Position numbers and translations under genes: made by a program | Notes under the pieces: model-generated | What the model was told of the DNA's origin: nothing | Databases searched by the model: none | What the model saw: the letters and a program-made list of their open reading frames with translations, nothing else | Assembly (NCBI RefSeq): GCF_000512585.2 | Contig: NC_089248.1 | Location: 1,426,001-1,490,000 of the forward strand | DNA length: 64,000 nt | Direction: 5' to 3' | From: Kwoniella bestiolae CBS 10118 | Lineage: Eukaryota; Basidiomycota; Tremellomycetes; Tremellales; Cryptococcaceae | Part shown: piece by piece, positions 44,231 through 55,589 of the stretch | How the letters are laid out: each line of letters opens with the position of its first letter | How positions within the stretch are numbered: the stretch's first letter is position 1

Positions 44231-46267
44231 ATGCGTCCAAGCACCAGTATAACCTTACTCTCGATATCACTCTTAGGGGTGGTATCTGCTAAATCAGGAT
44301 TCGGGGAAGCGTGCGAGTGAGTCAACCATTTCCCTTCACCTGGTCTGCCTCATAATCCTCCATGTATATGTATACTATCTGACACACCTTGCTACTTTCC
44401 AGTCAAGGAAACACCCACTTGGACACCAACACGTATAACTTGATTACCGATTGTGATTCTACAACATACTGCGCAGCCAATGGTACTTGCGCTTATAAAG
44501 GATGTAGGAAGGATATTGTGAGTTTAGTCTCTTCCAATCTGTCAGCGAGCAATGCGTCCTCATTTTCACCAGGAAGAACTTTCATTCTACATTCAATTGT
44601 CTTCTGTCACTCCTTCCGTGGATTTTTTCATAGTGGTACAAATGGAGAAAGCTGATTTCCAAGGTATTTTTAGTACCCCTTTGGTTACTCAGATTACGCT
44701 TTCGACCAACTGCCTCCCCTGTGTCCTCAAGGGCAATTGTACGTGACATATCCCATTCAGGTGTGTTTAGGTGAAGACATTGATAAGAGTTCGCCTTGCG
44801 ATCTCACAGCTGCCCAGATGAAGGAGACCAGTGTATGAACCAAGTACCAGTAGGAGGATCGTGTCAGAAGGATCGAGATAGTGAGTTTACTCTTCCTTTC
44901 ATCTCTTCGCTACTCCCACAGTCTCTTCCCCCGATTACCTGATGTACATCTCATGGGACAAAGCTGACTCTTTCCTGGACTCTTCTAGATGAGTGTGCCT
45001 TAGCAGATAATTATAGGGATCTGGCAGGTTTTCTCAATACGAATGGATCGATCTGCCTGAATTTTACTTGCTAGTGCGTAAATCCCCAAGTGCCAGGAGA
45101 CACATACTGACATTGAATACCATATCATTCGTAGCTACGCAGACGTCACACTCGGTCAAACTTGTGTAACGGACAATACGGCGTACACGGCGTATCTAGA
45201 TAACGGTGCTGCCTATGCGTTCATCGTGTCAAGAGACAAGTGAGCTTGATCGAGTCTCATAATCTCATGGAAATAAGCTGACTCGAAAGCTGGTAATCAA
45301 TAGCTGTGCCAATGGAATGTACTGCGATGGAACGGCTTTGCAATGTATGAAGATGAAGAGACAGGGTGAAACTTGCAGTGGTAACAAGGAGTCAGTTGGC
45401 GAACCACTTTCTCTTGGAATATATGAACGATCAATCCGGAAAGCTGATACTAGATATGCTCAATATAGATGTCTAACCTACAATTGCGGCGATGATGGTA
45501 AATGTGGAAAAGCAGCAGATGATCCCATTCACCCTCCTGCTTGGCAGTATGTTTTAGTCGGTCTGGGTATAGTTATTCGTAAGTTGTCCTTACACCGTCT
45601 TCATCAAGGATTTTGCCCCGACGCGTGCTCCTACTGATGTTCCTGGCATGACATTGTAGTTATCGGAGGTGTCATGACTGCTCTGTGGTTCACGCATCGT
45701 CGATCGAGAAATGAGAATCAAATCAGGTTGGAGCAATATTACAACGAACAGGTGAGTTGACCGTTCCTCGCTATCATGCTAGCACAATACCGTTCTACCT
45801 AATGTCGTGCTTTGTCTTGTGCTATTCGTGAGCTGATCATGCACTCCCTGCGCCAAAGATTGCATACCGACAGTCGATCATGTCCATGTCCCACGCCAAG
45901 AATTCGTTGCTGTCTTTACCACCCAATACCGTCAGTCATTTCCAATATACCACTACTCAGATTTCGTATTCGTACTGATACCGCTGGTTTCTTGCGTGTG
46001 GAACAGTCCCCCGACATCGCCAGATCATCCTTATACCGCGATGACTCAAGCTGGAACCCAACCGGGAACGATGCACTCCTACCACCCAACATGCGACGAG
46101 ACTCGACCTCGGGTTGGTCTGATGGCGAACCGTCCGGTACGAGGGATAGGATTGAACGTGTTGATAGTGATGCGTTATTGATGCCTTCTCACGATCATCA
46201 CCATGGTGGGAATAGGGAGAGTAGGTATATGGATGCGCCTGAACCTCGAGGTGGATATAGGGAATAG
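44231..46267 (+). CDS. Cysteine-rich type I membrane protein, unknown function (382 aa)
   Basis: The model has eleven exons: 44231..44316, 44403..44517, 44674..44738, 44810..44880, 44989..45073, 45135..45239, 45304..45390, 45469..45578, 45660..45751, 45859..45930 and 46007..46267. Phases close throughout. A signal peptide (SITLLSISLLGVVSA) is followed by an ectodomain of about 210 residues holding 20 cysteines in short spacings, such as C-PQGQF-C-PDEGDQ-C, NG-x-C and YNCGDDGKCGK. One transmembrane helix (YVLVGLGIVILIGGVMTALW) leads to basic HRRSR, a membrane stop-transfer. The 130-residue cytosolic tail ends with a His cluster (HDHHHGG). The even Cys count and secretory signal imply a disulfide-rich surface or vacuolar-lumen domain. 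The ligand is unknown. The exon 3/4 junction (GTACGT donor) restores GQFCPDEGDQC. Confidence 0.8.
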
Positions 46268-47090
46268 GCATTGGCGAAATAGCATCCCAGCAGATACCAC
46301 GAGAGTGGAAAGTAACGTGACCATGATTTACGAAGATAGCGGATGGGATGTTGATTGATGGACTTTTCTGATATAAAATTAGTCATATATACCTTTTATA
46401 GTATGTTGTTACCCCATTATTCACGACGATGATGCATCTCTTCGATATGACCACCGCGGAAATGACCTGCAATTGGATACCCTTATGACCTCGAGGTAAC
46501 CAGCTTTGCCGGTGAATTGAACTCTCCGCAATGACCACGATCATGAATATGTCAGTCGTTATCCACTCCGAATCCCTCTGGATACATGCACTATCCACTC
46601 TGGCTCATCCTCATCTCTGAGCCAGATGCACTTACGGCCGTACTTATGGCCCCACGCGGCCCCCCCCCCGGAATGACGTCACCCTCCACCTCTCAGCCGT
46701 TAGTCACTTCCGGAGATGAGTTGCACCGCATTTCGATGCTGCTAACCGGACAAGGTAAGATGCTTCCTATCAGATCGTATGGTTATCACCCCGCGCGAGT
46801 ATGGGGGTATCCATCTCGAGATTCGGCGGATAGTCTGTATGTGAGGGGAGAGGTGCGATCGTCATGTGATCTATTTTGCGACTTATTCGGTGAAGTGGGG
46901 GTATCTTGGCGATGATCGCTTCATGCTATTTATATCGGATCCATTCTGTGCCATATCATTGATCGTCTTCATCCCTCCTATCTATCTAAGTTATTGTCCG
47001 AGATTTATATATACTTGTAAGCAAACAATAACGTAGAATACCAAAGCACAACTCACATCATCGTAATATATTGAAGAAGGGAAACGCACA
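46268..47090. other. Intergenic, no supported gene
   Basis: The frame at 46586-46915 spans a C-run (GGCCCCCCCCCGG near 46659-46671) and has no signature. The interval probably holds the 3' UTR of the membrane protein and the promoter of the next gene. Confidence 0.45.
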
Positions 47091-47676
47091 ATGATAAACA
47101 TCCTATCGAACGTTAAGAACGCGTTGGACGGTCGGAGGGGATCGAATTCTGATAATGAGGATACGTTGAGTCCTGAGTATAGTCAGAATCAGGTGAGTCC
47201 TCTTCCTTCACTACTATGAACTGGTCCATCTGGAAGAAGAGTTGATCGTATTTTATTTGATTTGATGTGATGTACAGATGAACACCCTCTCATCAACCCA
47301 TTCTAGAGAAACAACCACCTCGACGCTATACGACCAATCCGCACAACAAGCCTTAACTGTAAATTCCTCTGCCATTCCCTGTCTACAGGATAGAGCTAGA
47401 GCTGATGACTATGCTTATCAGAAGGACGACACAACCCAATCCTCCTCCTCCCTCGACCTCAAATCCCCTTCAGACGCACCCACACCCACACCCAAATCGA
47501 AGAAAGAGCTCAAATCGGAACAAAAAGCCGCAGAACAAGAAGAGCTATCCCGCCTAGCTGCGCAGGCGAGGGAGAGGGGCGAGACGATGAAGTTGGATGA
47601 TATGTACTTGCCTAACGAGTTTAAGAATAGGGGGTTGGCGATGAATGCGAGAGTTCTTCCGTTCGGGGGAAAGTGA
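47091..47676 (+). CDS. Unknown small polar protein (166 aa)
   Basis: The model has two exons, 47091..47192 and 47278..47676, phase 0. I do not recognise the family. It starts MINILSNVKNALDGRRGSNS, possibly an amphipathic helix. It continues with Ser/Thr-rich disordered sequence and a Lys/Glu/Gln helix (KSKKELKSEQKAAEQEELSR). The compact C-terminal motif GETMKLDDMYLPNEFKNRGL ends VLPFGGK. That end looks conserved in character and would be the best search query. No membrane segment is present. Confidence 0.6.
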
Positions 47677-48424
47677 AGTAGTGTTTTGTTGTAACGGTGT
47701 ATCATTACCTTGTATTTTGTATCTTGTTTTTCATTTCGTACTTTGTAATTTGAATTTTGTATCTTGGTGATGTCAATGCAATTCTCGTATGGACAGGTTT
47801 AGGTTTTGGAGGAATGTGAGTTCGTCTTTGGAGCGGAGTATTATGACTCAGCTATCCTTTCTTACACCAATGCTTATGGGTCATCCTGCCGAGCCTGTAT
47901 GCATCGGTACAAGAGGTGTATATGCATCTCGAGCTATGCTATCCCCGTCCATACTTGTCTTGCATGCATGTGATGGGATCTCCAGAATACACCGTGCCAA
48001 GCCAAGTCGACCCGGATATGCCCGTCTCACCATGTACGGTGAACGAAGTGAAGTCCAAAGCGGTGTAAGTTAAGCCACATTTACCATAGGTGTCGTTGAA
48101 GGTGAGTATCTATCTTATCGGTGTTTGATGACTAGGCTGATATACTTATCTTTACGGCGTATGACTAATGCATCATGGATCAGAGAAGATCTAGAATATG
48201 CATAGCTTTATGAGTCATCGTCCATACGATGATGGTGAATGGAAACATTTGACCGAGAACCATCGAAGGGGCGAAAAAGGTATATAGAGGGGTGGACCTT
48301 CTTCTGTTTAGTGGAACATTTCCATCCAAGCAACTCAACGAACCATCCCAAACCAAGCCAAACCAAACTTAACTTGTACTACCTCTACAACCACAACCAC
48401 AACACCTCACAGTAAACAACAAAC
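47677..48424. other. Intergenic, no supported gene
   Basis: A T-rich run with TTTTGTA-like repeats (47683-47765) immediately follows the stop and is likely the 3' UTR and poly(A) region. Downstream, AACCAAGCCAAACCAAACTT and CACAACCACAACACC (48350-48412) form a CA-rich leader just before the next ATG, typical of a 5' UTR. Confidence 0.5.
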
Positions 48425-48875
48425 ATGGCCTCCCTCATCGTCCTTTCTGGTGTCGTAGGATACTACCTCTACAAAGAAAACAAGACCAAAAAGCAAAACA
48501 AACTCAACGGTCGTATCGCCAGCTCAACCACAACTACTTCCGCGGTTCTTCCATCTGGAAGTGATGCTAGAGAAGCCAAATCGAGGGAACTGGAACATGT
48601 AAGTTAGGTCTCTGCTTCTTCTTCGATTCCTACCTCGGTGCCTACTCCTCAACCCCAACTTATAGAATACTAGCTAATCCAAAATTTACGGACAGTACGG
48701 AGATATCCCCCCTACATACCAACACGCACTCATCCAATCCCCCTCACAACACACTCACGAACTCTCGTACACCTCTTCAAACAGCGACGGGGAGTCTCCC
48801 TCGCCCAAGCCAAAGGAGAAGAACAAGAGGAGATCAAAGTTCTTCGGTAAACGTGCTTCCTCTCCTAAGCTCTAG
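48425..48875 (+). CDS. Small single-pass membrane protein with PPxY motif (117 aa)
   Basis: The model has two exons, 48425..48598 and 48696..48875, phase 0. The N-terminus MASLIVLSGVVGYYLYKENK is a short hydrophobic anchor followed by basic residues, so the bulk is likely cytosolic. A disordered Ser/Thr linker leads to DIPPTYQHALIQSP, a PPxY motif of the kind that recruits Rsp5/NEDD4 WW domains. A Lys/Arg-rich end (KEKNKRRSKFFGKRASS) follows. Small anchored PPxY proteins in fungi often act as adaptors for membrane-protein ubiquitination; that role is inferred, not shown. The family is not recognised. Confidence 0.6.
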
Positions 48876-50239
48876 ATTGAATACGTGATCGTATAGGTGT
48901 CTGAATGATCGCTGAATGATATATAAGAGATGTTTGTGAAATTCTGTAGCTAGAATGTAGATGATCTTTTCCGTAGTGTACAGTATTCGAAGTTTTCTGA
49001 TATATATTTTCTGATACGCTATAGATGATATACATGTATTTGGTTCTGATCTGTTATCCACATTCTCGACTCGTCGTATACCAATTGAGTGATACGACCG
49101 GAAGGTATTCTCATTGTCAATCATATCAATGAGGAATCGACCAGGAGACTAGACTAGAAAGGTCACTTGATCTGCGAGATACAACGATGCTGGCTAGAAA
49201 GAGCAAAGTACAGTAGGGGGGGTTATCTTGATCAATCTCTTGCACTGGCACTTGTACCTGTTATACCCTTGTATACGGTAGTTAGAGATGTACACTACTC
49301 GCATTTCATTACAATAACACGAGAACGATATCCGTCAAAATCTGTTGCCCCCTCATCTCTGACATCGTCCACATCGGCAATTGCTTCGTTTTCCGTTCTG
49401 ACGATTAATGACTGTATGTAGCGTATCACAGCTCTCAGCCGGCCGCCAAGCCCAAGATGAAGCTGCGATATGAAGGTAGGTGTATCGTATCGGATCCCGT
49501 TTTGCTTTCCCGCATACAAGTGTAGACTCCTCGTCATGGCATGTCCCAGCTCGGATCTCGGATGTAAATCTGACATGACATGCGGCATTGAGTACTGGAA
49601 TTGATACCGTTTCATTCGGAAAGGGACATTCCGGGAATGTTTCCACTCAATATCGCAGCTACTCTACTGTAAGTTACATCCGACAATTCGCTAATTGGCT
49701 GAGTACTGGTACTGAAGAAAGAAAGCAGCACATGCTCAAATACGAAAAGTACGCGTCTCATTACCAGTATTACACTAGAGCTTACCTTACCCCTAAACGA
49801 CCAACAAATTCAGTACTCGTGCGCAGCGGTTTAGGCCGAACTTCGTTCTCGTTTATCAGATAAACATAATTTTTACGAGTGCGCACAATATTGTAAAAAG
49901 GGTAACTCATTTCGAAAGAGATTTTTCCGACATTTTTTTTTGGTGCGTGCGTCTGCTTGCTGCTCACTCGGGATCCATGAACAAGTGCAGTAGTGTCGTT
50001 TAGAAAGGTACCGGTGCCAAGAGATCTGATTTATCGGACCCGATACTACACTACTGTATTTTTCGATCATTTCGCTCTCACATGGGATAACATGTGTATC
50101 AGATAAGAAGAGATGAAAACAATTAATTTTTTAATCAACGTCCGTTTCATTCTCTGCATTTTCGGTTTCATACATCAACATAGGACGTTCATACCAGGCC
50201 GTACCATTGATCTCTCTTTATTTCTTACTTTCATAGATA
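48876..50239. other. Long intergenic region, no supported gene
   Basis: About 1.36 kb. A run of nine T's lies at about 49935-49943 within a T-rich stretch. Opposing open frames at 49295-49646 and 49588-49863 are unremarkable. It holds the MFS promoter; the 5' leader just before 50240 is T/C-rich. Confidence 0.4.
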
Positions 50240-52750
50240 ATGTCGAGTCACCATCCTCCCTCCTCAGCCGAGGAAGAGAAAATACCTATCGAATCGCCCT
50301 CACCCTCACCTTCGATCAAGAGCGAAAAACCCATTCCCACAGACACCCCTCATCTACCTACCTTGCACAACCAATCTCCAAATGCCATCGCAACTGGTGA
50401 TATCCCATTTGGAGATGGAGTCCAAGATGGTCCGAATGTCAATAGCAATCAAGAATCGATCGAAGTGGATATACCCCTAAAGTACAGATTATTAGCATTC
50501 AGCATGATTCTGTTTTTCGCTACCGGTTCGAGCTTTTTGGAAAATATGAAGAGTCCGTTGAAATCTACCTTCAGGACAGAGCTGAAAATCACTAGTGAGT
50601 CTGGTCGTGGTCGTTATGTCAGATTTACCCTAGACGATGTACGAGACAAGATCAGTCTGAAGCTGACAACGTATGCGGGGGTTAGACGCTCAATACGGTG
50701 CGATCGCCTCTGCCACGAGTCTCGTCAATACCGTATTACCTATCATAGGTGGTATCGGGATGGATTATTGGGGTGCAACGTAGTCAGTCCATCTTCCATC
50801 TTCCATCTTCCATCAATTACAACGTCTTGAGCTGACGGCGAGTTCAAACTGAACTGGAATAGCGCCGCTATCATTTCGAGTATCTTCATTCTGATCGGCG
50901 CTATCGTAGCCTCCATCGTGAGTTGGTGTATTCCCTGACATACTTTGGAGTCATCGGATACTGAGGATGTATGATGTGCATGGATATAGTCTGCTAGTGT
51001 GAATAGCTATGGATGCTTGGTGGGAGGTATGATCCTGATGGGGTTCGGATCGACCGGTATGTCATTTACCTCTTTGACCCCCTTGCCCCCTTCTCTCCTG
51101 TTTGATCCTGTCGTCTTTCCGGAGAACAGAAGCTGATTCGCATATTTGTACTATACGCAGTAATCGAATCGACCCAATCCAAGCTCTACGCCCACTGGTT
51201 CCGCGGTCGTTCTCTGGCATTCGTCTTCGCCTTAGATATCGCCTGGAACAGGATCACCACGATCTTCTCAAAGGCCTCTGCGGTGCCCATGTCAGAGATC
51301 AACGGGTGGTGGGGGTGGGCACTTTGGATACCTACTATCGTGTGTGCGGTGAATCTGTTGATGGTACTGGGGTATTGGGGGTTCGAGAGAAATGTTCCGA
51401 GAAAGTATAGGCCTGCTTTGGGGAAGGATGCGAAAGTTGTAGAGACTAGGGGAAGGAGGAAGTTTAGTTGGGCGACTTTGACTAATCTGTGAGTTATTCT
51501 GCATACTTCATCCATAATCCATATCATTATATACGGCATCGCTATGGAGAGTCAGATACTGAGCTGCTTGTATCGTATAATATTTTGGCAGACCCATGTT
51601 CTTCTGGATCATGTGTGGTACTCGTAAGTGTCGATTCCCCGATATCACATGATTGTACTTGGATACTGATATACTCATCCCGCTCACAGAACTATTCCAA
51701 AATTCCGCCGTAAGCGTCTACACCTCCAACCTTGCCGATATCCAAACAATCACAAGGGGAACCTCAAAATTGGCAGCGGGATATAACTCCTCCTTACAAG
51801 GTATCATCCCCATCGTCTTGACTCCAGCTACGGGATGGTTCTTTGATAAATTTGGATATAGAATGGTTTTTGGTGAGTTATCCCTTACATATCTCCTATA
51901 TATACTCAGGGAGTAGATGAAGTGGTGGAGATCCTGACTGATCATACGCAACGCACCCTTGTAGTATCGTGGACTGCCATTCTTTACATCATCGTTTTCT
52001 CCCTCATCGGATTCACCCAAGTCCACCCATTATGTCCTATCTTGATCTCGTCCTTCGCATTGACTACGAACGCAATTACGTTTATCGCTTCGATTCCGGT
52101 GCTTGTAGGCGACGATAGGCTGTTGGGTACCGCGTTTGGTGTTTGGAAGGCTTTTGTGAGTTTAGTCCCCCCTCACTGATCATAAACTCTAATCCCGTCC
52201 TTCCTCAAGTCTGTACAACATCGGTGATTTCAAAGAGAGGTCGAGCTGATACGTTGCAATTTACGGAACACAGCAAAACGGTAATTCGGCTGTACTAGAC
52301 GTAGCAGCAGGAGCTATCGTAAGTTTACTCCTCCTTAGATAGTACATGATCGCAAACAGACACTGATACATTCGGGGTAATACAGCAAGATCGAACTCCC
52401 AACGGATCATACGACCGCGTCCTCTACCTAATAATCGCCATCAAATCTATCGAAGTGATCCTAGGACCGGTATACGATTACCTCGATGGGCGATGGTTGG
52501 GCCATTCATTGAGATTACCCGAGAAGAAACGATTGCTCCTTAGAAAGGAGGCAATAGAGAAGGACCTGGATTATCCTGGATGGAGGATCGATAAGAGGGT
52601 GACGAGGGTGGTGGGGTTGGAGTTGGTCGGATTGATTATTACTGCTTGGGTTGTGAGTTGTGCTATTCTCCAGATAATTTGATTGAAAAGGCTGATGCTG
52701 ATGCAATGTGGCTCGGGTAGGTTTATATCATTTATTCTCTGGGTACGTAG
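50240..52750 (+). CDS. Major facilitator superfamily transporter (MFSD1-like)
   Basis: The model has eleven exons: 50240..50594, 50686..50779, 50863..50917, 50990..51056, 51161..51488, 51592..51623, 51690..51872, 51965..52155, 52274..52318, 52386..52652 and 52721..52750, giving 548 aa. An 80-residue Ser/Pro-rich cytosolic N-terminus precedes about 12 hydrophobic helices. The first is YRLLAFSMILFFATGSSFLE. Loop signatures are GGIGMDYWG (loop 2-3) and YAHWFRGRSLAFVFALDIAW, which recalls the WFKGKEL-x-LVFGL stretch of MFSD1-type carriers. Also present is GWFFDKFGYRMVF (loop 8-9). MFSD1 proteins are lysosomal dipeptide exporters in animals; a vacuolar or endosomal role here is inference. The C-terminus is uncertain: without the last intron the protein ends 9 codons after WV. 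Confidence 0.82.
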
Positions 52751-53731
52751 CTGTTGTTAGGACCGTGTGAGGTCGGAGTAGGAATGATGTTCCTTGAGTG
52801 ATTATACAAGAAAAAACTTTGATAGATATATAGAATTCTGATAGACATAGTAGATTTTGGATGAACTGGATCTGCTTCTCGGCTGGGGGTGAATGGATAA
52901 ATGGATGCATGTGCTCTTCTTATCGATTGACTGATTGACGAATCATAACCAGTTCAACCTCAATATCGTCATCACCATCAATCCTTGTTTGCTAATCATC
53001 AAACGTGTATGACACATTATCGAAATCCGATCCTATAGGATATGCAGTAGATAAGAGATCAAAGCGTACTCGAGTGATCTCCGAAGTACCACACTGTACA
53101 ACTACATGGCCTAGACCCGATGATTGATGTGCTGGAGTGTCTCAAAGGAATGACCAATGACCAATCGCCCTTTTCCTCTTTCTTTTTTTTTTGCCTTTCA
53201 CAGATTATTTCGTCTTGCATTGACACACCCTCAAATTCCATGATTGGTTGAGATGACAGCTTGGCCCTTGAACGTGTTGATGCCATGCATGATGTAGTCC
53301 AACCTCACTTATAGATCTGCCACAGCCTTATCGGAGGTATTTGCCTTTGCGCTAATAAGTTACAGTATCAATCGAGCTCGAGCTTCGTCCGCCGGTTATT
53401 TCACTCGCAAATTTCAACCCATCTACTTTGTATCTTGACAACCACCAACCAACCCTAATCTACTAGCCTAGTATACTTGACGATCAAGGCGTGTCTGTGT
53501 ACACTTACTGGTCAACCCCTGAATACAAGTGCAAGTACGAGTATCATCACCTTGCCCCACAGAAACAATTCGTCATCAGTTAAAGTCAGAAAAAGTATAT
53601 AAACCCCTTCCCATCCCCTCGAAAGTCCATACCTTTCCCCTCATTTTCTCATAGGAAGACAACATATAAAAGAATACCCGTCTACCTACATTTCGACAAT
53701 ACCCATTCCATACTAGATATCACCACCCAAC
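52751..53731. promoter_or_regulatory. Intergenic region with URA3 promoter
   Basis: This holds the MFS 3' UTR and about 400 nt of URA3 upstream sequence. GTATATAAACCCC at 53597-53609 is a TATA-like element about 125 nt before the URA3 ATG. A T-run (about 53182-53192) lies further up. No other gene is seen. Confidence 0.45.
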
Positions 53732-55093
53732 ATGTCACCTCACCCTACCACCCTCATCCCATACGCCGAACGAATCAAGTTCCACACCAACCCAACAGCT
53801 ATCAAGATCCTCGAGATCATGGATAGGAAGAAGACCAACCTCGCCGTCTCGGTCGATGTTACCTCTGCAAAGGAAGCTTTGGAGGTAGTTAGGAGAGTAG
53901 GTGCGAGTGTGTGTATGGTCAAGGTGGGTTGAGCTCGCTCTCATTCCTTTTCTACGATATATCACTTCGTCGCCCTCGCTTCCCCGTCGTATTTGTACTC
54001 TGTACGGTATGAGTCAAGTATATATCGGGCACACCGAGCAAAGGATACAAGCTGATCACCTGACCATATGCATAGACCCACTGCGACATCTTCGAAGACT
54101 TCACCCCCGCCTTCACCGAAGAATTACTTAGACTCTCCAAAGAACTCGATTTCGTCATTTTCGAAGATAGGAAATTCGCTGATATCGGTGGGTGACATCC
54201 CAACTAATTCCATCTGTGTCTGCGTTCCCTTGGTGAACCTCCCCTTCTCTATCATAAAGCTTATGCCCGTTGAGAGGCTGGCCCTATTCTTGAACATCCT
54301 CACTTTTGAGGCCTCGCACGGATCATGGTGTTACCGCATGGTATATCCCCCCCATCAACAGATCTAAATTCTTACGCCCTGTCCTTTATCTCTCCTGTCA
54401 CGTTGCTTCTGATATCCCTCCTCTCACCTGACACCCTATCGATCCCTACATCGTCGTTCATCCTTTCTTTAACACGCATCCTTTCTTTAACACAACGCGT
54501 CTCATCCCTTTCATCGCAACCCATATTCCACCATAGACATACAGTAACTGACTCTCCTCGCCTTGACAGGAAACACCGTCTCCCTCCAATACTCCTCAGG
54601 GATCCACAAAATATCCACCTGGTCTGACCTGACCAACGCCCACTCCGTCCCCGGACCCGGTATCATCGCAGGTCTCTCCAAAGTAGGTCTCCCCCTTGGC
54701 CGAGGCCTCCTCCTCCTCGGGGAAATGTCCTCCGCCGGATCCCTCGCCGTGGGAGGATATACAGAACAAACATTCAAGATGGCCCAGGATGCCGGTAGGG
54801 AATTCGTCATAGGCTTTATCGCCCAAAATCGAATTGATAAGCCTGAGAAGATTGGGGAGGGAGAAGATTACCTTATTATGTCGCCTGGTGTTGGACTTTC
54901 CGCAAAAGGGGATTCATTAGGTCAACAATATAGGACTCCTAGGGAATGCGTGGTGGAGAGTGGGGCCGATGTGATCATTGTTGGTAGGGGGATTTATGGG
55001 GTTGAAGGTGGGGAGGAGGCGGTGAAGAGTGAGGCGGAGAGATATAGGGAGGCGGGGTGGAAGGCTTATGAGGAGAGGTTGGGGAGGAAGTAG
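53732..55093 (+). CDS. URA3: Orotidine 5'-phosphate decarboxylase
   Basis: The model has three exons, 53732..53923, 54076..54187 and 54570..55093, giving 275 aa, the usual length. The active-site motif is FVIFEDRKFADIGN, giving Asp95-x-Lys97-x-x-Asp100. Flanking family signatures are NLAVSVDVTSAKEAL, THCDIFEDF, YLIMSPGVGLSAKGDSLGQQ and DVIIVGRGIYG (phosphate-binding loop). The enzyme converts OMP to UMP, the last step of de novo pyrimidine synthesis, in the cytosol. Intron 2 is 382 nt, far longer than typical here. It interrupts the codon right after the catalytic loop (GADIG/GNT). It is strongly pyrimidine-rich on the coding strand and contains a duplicated CATCCTTTCTTTAACAC. Confidence 0.97.
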
Positions 55094-55589
55094 ATGATCA
55101 CGGAATGGAACTTGGATTAAGGATGGGGTAGAAAGGGAATTGGGAATTGGTCATTGGTTAAGTATGAGGAAAAATCATATGTCAGGCATCGTCATTGAAT
55201 TGGAAAAGAAAAGAGGAATGAAATTCGATTGATTCGATTCGAATTGGAGGGATATCAATAATGGAAGAAAGAAGAAGCTAATTGAAATTCTTTTGTAGAT
55301 AGCATAAACATCCATGTTGATAGATAAATCGAATCAATCCATGCAAACTGATAAGATTGTGTAAAAGCATAACCGGTCCATAATCGTGAAGTGAATACAT
55401 GGTGGTTGCTCATGTTACAAAATATCTAAGTTAATGACTAAACACACTTCTTTTTTCTTCTTCTGCTCATACCATACTATCGCAAGTCTACCCATCACTT
55501 AACCCACTTCGCTCCTCCCCCTCTCGCCCAACCTCCAGATCCCTGAGTTAAGTTTGTTCTGTCTCACGTCGCTCTTGCAACCCCACCGC
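55094..55589. other. Convergent intergenic spacer
   Basis: This holds the 3' UTRs of URA3 and UFD1. It is AT-rich, with TTGATTCGATTCGAATTGGAG near 55229 (short GATTC repeats). No gene is seen. Confidence 0.5.

Noticed and set aside
46586..46915. 109-codon open frame after the cysteine-rich gene
   Set aside because: It includes a nine-C run and odd composition, with no splice partner or motif.
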